This document shows positions 8,291-16,016 of a stretch of 64,000 nucleotides of DNA, piece after piece. The position numbers and the translations under genes were made by a program. Origin of the DNA: Flavobacterium fragile. Its GTDB lineage: Bacteria > Bacteroidota > Bacteroidia > Flavobacteriales > Flavobacteriaceae. The notes under the pieces were generated by a model. The model was not told the DNA's origin. It did not search any database and was given only the letters and a program-made list of their open reading frames with translations. Numbering within the stretch: position 1 is the first letter of the stretch; every line of letters starts with the position of its first letter. The DNA lies in assembly GCF_023634865.1 (NCBI RefSeq), contig NZ_JAMLJN010000005.1, positions 124,001 to 188,000 on the forward strand. Reading direction: 5' to 3'.

Positions 8291-9232
8291 TTATTTTTTA
8301 GGAGCTTCAACTTTTGAAGAATCAACTACAGCTGCAGTAGCTGGAACTGCCTCTGCAGTTTCAACCCAAATTTCACCTTCAGCCGCTTTAGCATCTGGTG
8401 GATTTGAGCCTTCTAAAGTTAAAATATAACTTGCAACACTTTGAATATCTTTTGAAGATAAGTTAGATTTCCAAGCTACCATCGAAGGGTTGTTTTTACT
8501 ACCTTCAGATATAATTTTGAAAATATTTTTTATACCTCCACCATTAATCCAATGTTTATCAGTTAAGTTAGGTCCAACTAAACCTCCACCATCTACTTTA
8601 TGACATGCAGCACAAGCATTTGTGAAAATTTCTTTTCCTTTTGCTAAACTTGCATCATCTGTTACAGCAACAACAGTTTCGTAACTCACTTCATCAGCTG
8701 GATCTTTTGGTAATTTAGATTTCTCTAATTCAGCTAAAGCTACTTCTTTGTTAAATTCTTCTGTTTGAGTATAATCACCCACAATATGGAATCTTACCAA
8801 ATATACAGCAGCAAAAATAATGGTACCATAGAACAAATACACCCACCAAGGTGGCAAAACGTTATCTAATTCTTTAATACCGTCATAATCATGATCTAAC
8901 ATGATGTCTTGCTCACTTTCTATTTCTTTAGAACGAGTTAATTTACTCACTAAATTTTGATACCATTCGCTTTCTGTAAAAGAAACAGATTGCGCCTCTG
9001 CCAATTGTTTCTTTTGTTCGTCTGTTAATAAATGATAGGTAACTTTATCTACCGCATCTACTACAATTTCTATTGCAATTAAAAGGAACAAAAACACTCC
9101 TAAAAATAAAGCAACCATTGGAAACTTAATAAAGGCTGGCTTGTCTCCTGAATCAATAAAGTATTCCAAAGCTGCAAACACTATCGCAAACAGTAGTGGA
9201 ACTCTTACGTATGATGGAATTAATTTTTTCAT
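8291..9232 (-). CDS. ccoP: cbb3-type cytochrome c oxidase subunit III (monohaem CcoP)
   Basis: A 313-residue membrane-anchored c-type cytochrome that passes electrons to the oxidase. Two N-terminal helices (about 8-25 and 36-60) and a third (PPWWVYLFYGTIIFAAVYL, near 128) precede one cytochrome c domain with NACAACHKVDGGG near 210 and a distal methionine region (NPSMVAWKSNLS). Proteobacterial CcoP has two CxxCH motifs and here only one is present, as expected for the Bacteroidota form. The tail is Ala/Val/Pro-rich. It lies downstream of ccoQ, with a 10-bp hairpin between them. Confidence 0.93.
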   Translation of the reverse strand: MKKLIPSYVRVPLLFAIVFAALEYFIDSGDKPAFIKFPMVALFLGVFLFLLIAIEIVVDAVDKVTYHLLTDEQKKQLAEAQSVSFTESEWYQNLVSKLTRSKEIESEQDIMLDHDYDGIKELDNVLPPWWVYLFYGTIIFAAVYLVRFHIVGDYTQTEEFNKEVALAELEKSKLPKDPADEVSYETVVAVTDDASLAKGKEIFTNACAACHKVDGGGLVGPNLTDKHWINGGGIKNIFKIISEGSKNNPSMVAWKSNLSSKDIQSVASYILTLEGSNPPDAKAAEGEIWVETAEAVPATAAVVDSSKVEAPKK

Positions 9233-9264
9233 ATATCGAAAATTTTGATTTTACGAGAACCTTA

Positions 9265-9299
9265 ACAACCATGAAACTACCCCAAAAAATCATGGTTGT
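9265..9299. other. Hairpin between ccoQ and ccoP
   Basis: ACAACCATGA (9265-9274) and TCATGGTTGT (9290-9299) form a perfect 10-bp stem around a 15-base loop. No T run follows on the minus strand, so this is not a normal terminator. It could be an mRNA processing or stability element. Confidence 0.6.
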
Positions 9300-9328
9300 C
9301 TTAGTATCTCTTAATTTATTAATTTTAA

Positions 9329-9499
9329 TTAATCGTCATTTAAAGGTATTTCGCTAATTTCTTTAATCTTTTCTTTACTGTAAGTAAAAGCCCAAACAGT
9401 GAACAATACAAAAGCTGTAAAGAAAATAGTTAAAGAAACAATTGGATAAATATCTACTCCAGCAATAGTTTCTAAATTATGTTTTATAAACTTTAGCAT
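9329..9499 (-). CDS. ccoQ: CcoQ-like small cbb3 oxidase subunit
   Basis: A 56-residue membrane protein running from ATG (9497-9499) to TAA (9329-9331). It begins MLKFIKHNLETIAGVDIYP, has one membrane helix (about residues 19-39, rich in Phe, Val and Leu), then a charged tail SKEKIKEISEIPLNDD. Position between ccoNO and ccoP, size and single-helix topology identify it as CcoQ (FixQ), which stabilises the assembled oxidase. The start lies five bases upstream of the ccoNO stop side, so the two genes are effectively abutting. Confidence 0.85.
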   Translation of the reverse strand: MLKFIKHNLETIAGVDIYPIVSLTIFFTAFVLFTVWAFTYSKEKIKEISEIPLNDD

Positions 9500-9504
9500 A
9501 ATAT

Positions 9505-11676
9505 TTATTTTTTAACTTGAGTATCAGTACCTAATCGTTGTAAATATGAAATAAGCGCTACAATCTCTCTATCTTTCAAAGGAGAAGCTGTTTCATTTCC
9601 AAATGACTTCTTAATTTCAGGATTTGCTAACAAATTAGTTTCAATTTTAGTAGCTTGCTCCTCCATATTTTTAAGAGCATTATTAATTTCTGCATCAGTA
9701 TAAGGTACTCCTAATGTTACCATTACTCGCATTTTGTCTTGAATAGATGACTTGTCTAATTCATTTTTAATTAACCATTGATATCTTGGCATAATCGATT
9801 TTTCATTTAATCCTTGAGGATCATACATGTGATTAAAATGCCACACATCATCTCTACCTCCATTAAATGGTTTTCCTTTTACACCTTCACGAGCTAAATC
9901 AGGACCAGTACGTTTAGAACCCCATAAGAAAGGATGATCGTAAACAAATTCTCCAGCTTTAGAATAGTCTCCATAACGCTCTACTTCTGAACGGAACGGA
10001 CGAACCATTTGTGAGTGACATCCCACACAACCTTCACGAATATAAATATCTCTTCCTTCTAACTCAAGCGGTGTATAAGGTTTTACGGAAGAAATTACAG
10101 GAATATTAGATTTTACTAAAATCGTTGGTAAAATTTGAATTAAACCTCCAATTAAAATTGCAATTGTAGTCAAAATCATAAATTGAACTGGTTTTCTTTC
10201 TAACCAAGTGTGTAATTTTTCACCTTTTAATCGGTTTGGAGAAATAGCTGCTAAAGCTGGTGCTTCTGCTAATTCATTTTCAACAGGCGAACCTTGTTTT
10301 ACAGTTTTAATTACGTTGTAGACTAACACAATTACACCCACTAAATATAACGTTCCACCTACTGCACGCATCCAATACATTGGCATTAACTCAGTCACAG
10401 TTTCTAAGAAATTACCATATTGTAAAGAACCTCCGTCTGGTTTAAATTGTTTCCACATAGAGGCTTGCGTAAATCCAGCAACATACATTGGAAGTGCATA
10501 TAAAATAATACCTAAAGTACCTATCCAAAAATGGAAATTAGCCAACTTTTCAGAGTATAATTTTGTTTTCGTCATTCTAGGAATTAACCAATAAATCATA
10601 CCGAATGATAAGAAACCATTCCAAGCTAAAGCCCCAACGTGTACGTGAGCAATAATCCAGTCTGTAAAGTGCGCGATAGCGTTAACGTTTTTCAATGATA
10701 ACATTGGACCCTCAAAAGTAGCCATACCATAACCCGTAATTGCTACCACAAAGAATTTCAATACTGCATCGGTACGAACTTTATCCCAAACACCTCTTAA
10801 GGTTAACAATCCATTAATCATACCTCCCCAAGATGGAGCAATCAACATTACAGAGAATACAACTCCTAAGTTTTGTGCCCAATCTGGTAAAGCAGTGTAT
10901 AATAAGTGATGTGGTCCTGCCCAAATGTATATAAAGATTAACGACCAAAAGTGAATAATAGACAATCTGTAAGAATATACAGGACGATTTGCCACTTTAG
11001 GAACAAAATAGTACATCATACCTAAGAAAGGTGTTGTTAAGAAGAATGCTACTGCATTGTGTCCGTACCACCATTGTACTAAAGCATCTTGAACACCAGC
11101 ATAAACCGAATACGATTTCATTGCAGAAACTGGTAATTCTAAACTGTTAAAGATGTGAAGTACTGCAACAGTTACAAAGGTTGCAATATAGAACCAAATA
11201 GCTACATAAATATGTCGCTCTCTTCTTTTGATTATGGTTCCAATCATATTGATACCAAATACTACCCAAATAAGAGCAATAGCAATATCAATAGGCCACT
11301 CTAATTCTGCATACTCTTTAGAAGTTGAATACCCTAATGGTAAAGAAATTGCTGCGGCAACAATAATTAATTGCCAACCCCAAAAGTGAACTTTACTCAA
11401 AAGATCACTCATCATTCTAGTCTTTAATAAACGTTGCATAGAATAATAAACTCCTGCAAACATTGCATTACCAACGAAGGCAAAAATTACCGCATTGGTG
11501 TGTAAAGGTCTTAAGCGTCCAAAACTTAAAAACGAAATACCGCTGGTTAAGTTTGGAAACAAAAATAGGAAAGCTAATATAAGCCCTACTAACATTCCTA
11601 CTACACCAAAGACTATACTGGCATAGAGGAAATTCCTTACAATTTTGTTGTCGTAATAAAATTGTTGCTTCTCCAT
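9505..11676 (-). CDS. ccoNO: Fused cbb3-type cytochrome c oxidase subunits I and II (CcoN-CcoO)
   Basis: A 723-residue fusion of the catalytic haem-copper subunit and the monohaem cytochrome c subunit. Residues ~1-480 form the twelve-helix CcoN part. They include RPLHTNAVIFAFVGN (low-spin haem ligand), QWWYGHNAVAFF (CuB ligand), GPHHLLYTALPDW (paired His) and HFTDWIIAHVHVGALAWNG (haem ligands). A linker and one more helix lead into the CcoO part, with EGCVGCHSQMVRPFRSE near 555 and a methionine-bearing region (SIMPRYQWL). The fusion is the standard Bacteroidota arrangement. It reduces oxygen at low concentration and conserves energy across the inner membrane. Confidence 0.97.
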   Translation of the reverse strand: MEKQQFYYDNKIVRNFLYASIVFGVVGMLVGLILAFLFLFPNLTSGISFLSFGRLRPLHTNAVIFAFVGNAMFAGVYYSMQRLLKTRMMSDLLSKVHFWGWQLIIVAAAISLPLGYSTSKEYAELEWPIDIAIALIWVVFGINMIGTIIKRRERHIYVAIWFYIATFVTVAVLHIFNSLELPVSAMKSYSVYAGVQDALVQWWYGHNAVAFFLTTPFLGMMYYFVPKVANRPVYSYRLSIIHFWSLIFIYIWAGPHHLLYTALPDWAQNLGVVFSVMLIAPSWGGMINGLLTLRGVWDKVRTDAVLKFFVVAITGYGMATFEGPMLSLKNVNAIAHFTDWIIAHVHVGALAWNGFLSFGMIYWLIPRMTKTKLYSEKLANFHFWIGTLGIILYALPMYVAGFTQASMWKQFKPDGGSLQYGNFLETVTELMPMYWMRAVGGTLYLVGVIVLVYNVIKTVKQGSPVENELAEAPALAAISPNRLKGEKLHTWLERKPVQFMILTTIAILIGGLIQILPTILVKSNIPVISSVKPYTPLELEGRDIYIREGCVGCHSQMVRPFRSEVERYGDYSKAGEFVYDHPFLWGSKRTGPDLAREGVKGKPFNGGRDDVWHFNHMYDPQGLNEKSIMPRYQWLIKNELDKSSIQDKMRVMVTLGVPYTDAEINNALKNMEEQATKIETNLLANPEIKKSFGNETASPLKDREIVALISYLQRLGTDTQVKK

Positions 11677-11678
11677 AA

Positions 11679-11876
11679 TTAGATTGATTTTTGTTTTTCT
11701 GTTTGTATTAATTTGTTAGGTTTTTCTTTTTTTACCACTTCATCATCAAATAACATTCGGACTGATGGAGTATAATCATCATCATATTGACCACTCTTAA
11801 CAGCTCTTATAAAAGCTATTAAAAAGGCAACGGCAACAACTATGCTTATTGAGATTAATAAATAAATGACACTCAT
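11679..11876 (-). CDS. ccoS: cbb3 oxidase assembly protein CcoS
   Basis: A 65-residue membrane protein with one N-terminal helix (MSVIYLLISISIVVAVAFLIAF) followed by the family motif AVKSGQYDDDYTPSVRMLFDD. CcoS is needed for cofactor insertion into the cbb3 oxidase. It is the first gene of the structural operon and ends two bases before ccoNO starts. The upstream region carries a TAACTTTG -7 element and an FNR-type palindrome. Confidence 0.95.
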   Translation of the reverse strand: MSVIYLLISISIVVAVAFLIAFIRAVKSGQYDDDYTPSVRMLFDDEVVKKEKPNKLIQTEKQKSI

Positions 11877-11893
11877 ACCTTAAATTGTGTTAA

Positions 11894-11901
11894 CAAAGTT
11901 A
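11894..11901 (-). promoter_or_regulatory. -7 element of the ccoS-ccoNOQP promoter
   Basis: TAACTTTG on the minus strand is an exact TAnnTTTG match, 18 bases upstream of ccoS. No -33 TTG lies at the right distance. The FNR-type box occupies that place instead. Confidence 0.7.
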
Positions 11902-11921
11902 ATTCCACTTGTTTTTATAAA

Positions 11922-11939
11922 ACATGACTTTTATCATGT
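11922..11939. promoter_or_regulatory. FNR/CRP-type operator upstream of ccoS
   Basis: ACATGACTTTTATCATGT has perfect six-base arms ACATGA/TCATGT around six bases, the geometry of FNR and CRP sites (TGA-N6-TCA). Its centre (11930.5) is 29.5 bp from the T of the -7 element, or about -41 from the predicted start. That is the class-II activation position. Confidence 0.72.
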
Positions 11940-11966
11940 ATTAAAATTTTCTTAAAATTAATAAAA

Positions 11967-14354
11967 TTATTTTTCTTTTGCATATAAATTTGTAAGAATT
12001 GTTACAAAACTTACAATAGTAATGGTACTAAGTGGCATTATAATAGCCGCCACAATAGGATCTAGATTTCCTGTTACCGCATAACTTAACCCTACTACAT
12101 TATACAATAATGAAAGTCCAAAACTCATATAAATGGTTTTCATAGCATTTTTAGAGTAACGCATAAAAAAAGCAATTTTATCAAACTGGGATGCATCTAA
12201 AATCCCATCACACGCGGGGGAAAATACATTTACATTTTCAGAAATAGATAATCCTAAATTACTTTGCGCTAATGCTCCCGCATCATTTAAACCATCCCCT
12301 ACCATCATTACATTTTTGCCTTCTTTTTGTAATTGAGCAATGTATTGTAATTTTTGTTCTGGTTTTTGGTTAAAAACCAAAGTAATTTTAGAAGGTAACA
12401 TTTTTTCTAAAATCTTACGTTCTCCATCATTATCACCCGACAAGACTACTAAATTGTAATGTTTTGCTAAGGCATCAAACAATTGCTCTAACCCTTTTCT
12501 GTATTGATTATTGAAAACGTAACTTCCTTTATAAATACCATTAATTTCGACATGCACTTTGGTTTTCTTATGCGTGTTTTCGGTCATGGTTTTTAGGAAT
12601 TGTGAAGAACCAAGTTTTATTGTATTTCCTTCAATTTCTGCAAAAATCCCTTTTCCAATGACTTCTTCAAAACGGGTAGTTTCTAACTTTTCTTGATTCG
12701 GAATGAAATCATATAATCTTCTACTTAACGGATGATTCGAACCACGTAAAACGTTTTTCAATAATATTAGTTCGGATGCATTTAATTCCGTTCCTTCGTA
12801 AGTAATAGCCGTTTTTTTATTGGTTGTAATTGTTCCTGTTTTATCGAAAACAATGGTATCTACTTTAGCCATTTGTTCCACTACTAAAGCATTTTTTAAG
12901 TATAATTTTCGATTACCTAAAATTCTTAAAACATTTCCCAAAGTAAAAGGAGCTGTTAAGGCTAAAGCACACGGACAGGCCACAATTAAAATAGCTGTAA
13001 ATACATTAAAAGCCGTTTGAATGTCAATAAAAAGCCAGTAGATAAAGCAAACTACAGCTAATATCAGCAAAGCTGGCGTAAAATAACGACTGATTCTATC
13101 GGTAATATTTTTATGTTGTTGTTCTACTCTTTTTTGAAACACATCGTTACTCCATAATTGGGTTAAATAACTTTGAGAAACCGAAAATAAAACTTCCATT
13201 TCAATAACTTTCCCCATTTGTTTTCCACCTGCAAATATTTTATCACCTGATTTTTTTTCAATAGGAACCGCTTCTCCTGTTACGAAACTGTAATCGATTG
13301 ACGCTTTTTCGGAAATCAAAATCCCATCTACTGGAATTAACTCTTGATTACGAATTAAAAGTCGATCTCCTTTTTGAATATCATATACTTGAACCGATTC
13401 TTCATCTCCATTTGGTAAAACCTTCGTAATAGCAATTGGAAAATAGGATTTATAATCGCGTTCAAACGAAAGGAAATCGTATGTTTTTTGTTGAAACAGT
13501 TTTCCTAACAACATGAAGAAAATCAATCCTGCCATACTATCGAAGAAACCTTGTCCGTAATCGAAAACGATATCCACAGTACTTCGTACAAACATCACCA
13601 CAATTCCTAAAGCAATCGGAATATCAATATTCAACAAACCTGATTTTATGCTTTTCCAAGCGGAAACGTAATATCCAGAAGCCGAATAGATAAACGTAGG
13701 AAGCGATAATCCGAAAATCAACCAACGGAAAAATCCACGGTATTGATCAATCCAATATTCTTCCACTTCAAAATATTCGGGAAACGAAAGCAGCATGATA
13801 TTCCCAAAACAGAAAAACGCTACTCCTATTTTATAAATTAGGGTGCGATCGACTTTTTTCTTTCCCTCATCAAAATTTTCTAAAGAAATATAAGGTTCGT
13901 AACCAATCGAACTTAATAAATAAACAATCTCTTTTAAAGAAGTTTGTTCGGGATTAAAAGTAATTCGGACTTTCTTTTCGCCAAAATTAACTTGTGAAGC
14001 GTTTATTCCTGGTTGAAGTCTTTGTAAATTTTCCAAAATCCAAATACACGAACTACAGTGTATATGAGGAATGTAGAGTGAAACAATGTGTGTTGTACGC
14101 TCTTGGAATTCCAATAATTTAGTAACAATTTCTTCATTGTCTAAAAAGTCATATTTGCCCTGAATGTCTTGTGGAGTGGCGCCGGGTGCTGCCTGAAAAT
14201 CATAATAGCACGTTAAATCGTTTTGACTAAAAATTTCGTAAACGGTTTTACAACCATTACAACAGAACTTCTTTTCATCAAATACAATTTCGTCTTTTTT
14301 AATAATTTCATTACCACAATGGAAACAATTTTCTGCGTCCATAAATTTGCTCAT
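11967..14354 (-). CDS. ccoI: Copper-type P1B ATPase for cbb3 oxidase assembly (CcoI/FixI)
   Basis: A 795-residue heavy-metal P-type ATPase that exports copper for the oxidase. The N-terminus has a Cys-rich metal-binding module (CFHCGNEI, CCNGCKTVYEIF) and an HMA domain with CSSCIW. Core motifs follow in order: TGEAVP in the actuator domain, the transport motif CPCALALTAP, the phosphorylation motif DKTGTIT, HPLSR-type nucleotide-binding residues (SNHPLSRR), and GDGLNDAGAL. Length is typical of Bacteroidota CcoI. It is divergent from the FNR-type gene, with a shared 100-base regulatory region, and lies just upstream of ccoS on the same strand. Confidence 0.95.
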   Translation of the reverse strand: MSKFMDAENCFHCGNEIIKKDEIVFDEKKFCCNGCKTVYEIFSQNDLTCYYDFQAAPGATPQDIQGKYDFLDNEEIVTKLLEFQERTTHIVSLYIPHIHCSSCIWILENLQRLQPGINASQVNFGEKKVRITFNPEQTSLKEIVYLLSSIGYEPYISLENFDEGKKKVDRTLIYKIGVAFFCFGNIMLLSFPEYFEVEEYWIDQYRGFFRWLIFGLSLPTFIYSASGYYVSAWKSIKSGLLNIDIPIALGIVVMFVRSTVDIVFDYGQGFFDSMAGLIFFMLLGKLFQQKTYDFLSFERDYKSYFPIAITKVLPNGDEESVQVYDIQKGDRLLIRNQELIPVDGILISEKASIDYSFVTGEAVPIEKKSGDKIFAGGKQMGKVIEMEVLFSVSQSYLTQLWSNDVFQKRVEQQHKNITDRISRYFTPALLILAVVCFIYWLFIDIQTAFNVFTAILIVACPCALALTAPFTLGNVLRILGNRKLYLKNALVVEQMAKVDTIVFDKTGTITTNKKTAITYEGTELNASELILLKNVLRGSNHPLSRRLYDFIPNQEKLETTRFEEVIGKGIFAEIEGNTIKLGSSQFLKTMTENTHKKTKVHVEINGIYKGSYVFNNQYRKGLEQLFDALAKHYNLVVLSGDNDGERKILEKMLPSKITLVFNQKPEQKLQYIAQLQKEGKNVMMVGDGLNDAGALAQSNLGLSISENVNVFSPACDGILDASQFDKIAFFMRYSKNAMKTIYMSFGLSLLYNVVGLSYAVTGNLDPIVAAIIMPLSTITIVSFVTILTNLYAKEK

Positions 14355-14365
14355 TTTACCTACGA

Positions 14366-14373
14366 CAAATGTC
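14366..14373 (-). promoter_or_regulatory. Probable -7 element of ccoI
   Basis: GACATTTG on the minus strand matches TAnnTTTG except for the first base. It lies 12 bases upstream of the ccoI start. Its T-side edge is 29.5 bp from the centre of the palindrome at 14395-14410, the same distance as in the ccoS promoter. Confidence 0.5.
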
Positions 14374-14394
14374 TTATATAAAAGTAACTCAAAA

Positions 14395-14410
14395 TATGAT
14401 AATTGTCATA
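14395..14410. promoter_or_regulatory. FNR/CRP-type operator between ccoI and the FNR-type gene
   Basis: TATGATAATTGTCATA is a near-perfect 16-bp palindrome with TGA-N6-TCA spacing. For ccoI it sits near -41 (activation). For the divergent regulator it lies just upstream of the -7 element at about -28 (autorepression). The common form with the ccoS box is ATGAY-N4-RTCAT. Confidence 0.7.
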
Positions 14411-14418
14411 CATTTTTG

Positions 14419-14426
14419 TAAATTTG
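14419..14426 (+). promoter_or_regulatory. -7 element of the FNR-type regulator gene
   Basis: TAAATTTG is an exact TAnnTTTG match, 28 bases before the ATG. The operator at 14395-14410 overlaps the place where a -33 element would lie. Confidence 0.6.
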
Positions 14427-14454
14427 TTGACACAATAAAAATTTTTCATACTCT

Positions 14455-15132
14455 ATGAGTAAATGTGAACAATGTATCGTGAGGCAGTTTAGTTCGTTAA
14501 AAGCTTTAGGAAAAGATGAACTTTTAAGAATGGCGGAATGCAAAACTTCCTACACTATAAAAAAAGGAGAACCTATTTTTGAAGAAGGCGAGGTAACTAA
14601 TGGGATTTATTGTATTAAAGACGGTGTTTGTAAGCTATCGAAATTAAGTGATAATGGTAAAGACCAAATTGTAAAATTGGTAAAACCAGGAGAATTATTA
14701 GGCCAACGTTCTATGATTAGTGACGAACCCGCTAACTTGAGTGCAGTCGCTCTAGAAGATATGGAAGTTTGTTTTATTCCTCGTACTGAAGTAATGCAAT
14801 TTTTTACTCAAAACAATCAATTTTCAATGAATGTAATGAGAACCATATGTGATGATTTAAAAGGTGCCGATGATCATATGGTAAATATGGCTCAGAAAAA
14901 CGTTCGCCAACGATTAGCAGAAACTTTAATTTATTTAGAAGAAACTTTTGGTAAAAATGAAGACGATACCTTACGAATTCAATTATCAAGAGAGGAATTA
15001 GCAGGAATGATTGGAACTGCTACTGAAAGTTGTATTCGATTACTATCTGAATTAAACAAATCTGGCTACATTGAGTTGATTGGAAAGAAAATCAAACTTT
15101 TAGACAAGAATAAATTAAAACGATTATCATAA
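14455..15132 (+). CDS. FNR-type Crp/Fnr family transcriptional regulator
   Basis: A 225-residue regulator with an N-terminal cyclic-nucleotide-type beta-roll, a dimerisation helix and a C-terminal helix-turn-helix (LSREELAGMIGTATES..). Several cysteines recall oxygen-sensing FNR: C4-x2-C7, C29, C53, C59, and C106 in MEVCFIP, which aligns with the fourth FNR cluster ligand. The third FNR ligand position looks like serine, so cluster binding is plausible but unproven. The recognition helix reads TESCIRLL, keeping the Glu and Arg of FNR (ETISR) but with Ile for Ser. Divergence from ccoI and the shared operator point to control of the cbb3 locus. Confidence 0.88.
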   Translation: MSKCEQCIVRQFSSLKALGKDELLRMAECKTSYTIKKGEPIFEEGEVTNGIYCIKDGVCKLSKLSDNGKDQIVKLVKPGELLGQRSMISDEPANLSAVALEDMEVCFIPRTEVMQFFTQNNQFSMNVMRTICDDLKGADDHMVNMAQKNVRQRLAETLIYLEETFGKNEDDTLRIQLSREELAGMIGTATESCIRLLSELNKSGYIELIGKKIKLLDKNKLKRLS

Positions 15133-15155
15133 AATCCGCTCTTTAGCGGATTTTT
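15131..15155 (+). terminator. Terminator after the FNR-type gene
   Basis: AAAATCCGCT and AGCGGATTTTT pair around CTTT, with a T run directly after the regulator's stop codon. Confidence 0.9.
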
Positions 15156-15191
15156 AATAACACCTAAATTTTAAAAAAGTAAAATTGATTA

Positions 15192-15935
15192 ATGTTTAGA
15201 CACAAGGGCAAAACAAGAACTTTGAAGCATAATTTAAGAATTGCTACGTTATTGTCATTTGTGGCTGGAATTGTTAATGTTGGCGGTTTTTTGGCAGTTC
15301 AACGCTTAACAACTAATGTAACGGGACATTTTGCATTTTTTGTAGACGAAATGCTTAAACTCAACTTCTGGATGGGTTTTATCTATTTCTTATATATTTT
15401 CTTCTTTTTCTTAGGTTCGTTTACATCCAATCTTATTGTTGAAATAATAACAAAAAAAAACGATCGGTTAATTTACATCATTCCCACCATTATAGAAACG
15501 GTGATATTACTTCTTTTAGCAGTATTTGGACAATTTCTTGTTGAAAAAAATCCCAATTTATTAGCATGTACGTTACTTTTTTCGATGGGTTTGCAAAATT
15601 CGTTGGTAACCAAAATTTCGAATTCAACTGTTAGAACAACTCACTTAACAGGTTTATTTACAGACTTAGGAATTGAGCTGTCACAATTGCTCTTCTACAA
15701 AGAAAAAGAACAGAGAAAGAAACTTTTTGCTTCTATAAAATTAAGATTTACTATCATCACTTTTTTCTTCTGGGGAGGAATTTTAAGTGGTGTACTTTAC
15801 TCGTCTTTGCAACTTTATGTGTTAGCTATTGCTGCTGCAATTTTGCTATTGGGAATCTTTTACGACGATTTAAAGTTTAAAATAATAATGAAAAACAGAG
15901 GACAAATCGATGAAGTGAAAACAGACGAGGAATAA
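15192..15935 (+). CDS. YoaK family (DUF1275) membrane protein
   Basis: A 247-residue inner-membrane protein with about six hydrophobic helices. The pattern LLSFVAGIVNVGGFLAVQRLTTNVTGH near the N-terminus and the FSMGLQNSLVTKISNSTVRTTHLTG stretch in the middle are characteristic of the YoaK/DUF1275 family. No function is established. The gene has its own space after the regulator's terminator and converges on a FUSC gene. Nothing ties it to the oxidase cluster beyond position. Confidence 0.85.
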   Translation: MFRHKGKTRTLKHNLRIATLLSFVAGIVNVGGFLAVQRLTTNVTGHFAFFVDEMLKLNFWMGFIYFLYIFFFFLGSFTSNLIVEIITKKNDRLIYIIPTIIETVILLLLAVFGQFLVEKNPNLLACTLLFSMGLQNSLVTKISNSTVRTTHLTGLFTDLGIELSQLLFYKEKEQRKKLFASIKLRFTIITFFFWGGILSGVLYSSLQLYVLAIAAAILLLGIFYDDLKFKIIMKNRGQIDEVKTDEE

Positions 15936-16016
15936 TTAATTCTTGAGAATAAATAGTTACATCAAAAAAAAAATTAAATAAAAACATCGTTACCTTTTTA
16001 CTTTTATCTAATCCTA

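Noticed and set aside
9505-11676. CcoN-CcoO fusion as an assembly error
   Set aside because: The frame is open throughout, with a sensible linker and helix, and this fusion is the normal Bacteroidota form.
15936-16016. Terminator or small RNA between YoaK and the FUSC gene
   Set aside because: Only a 12-base palindrome (ATTCTTGAGAAT) and an A run are visible, too weak to call.
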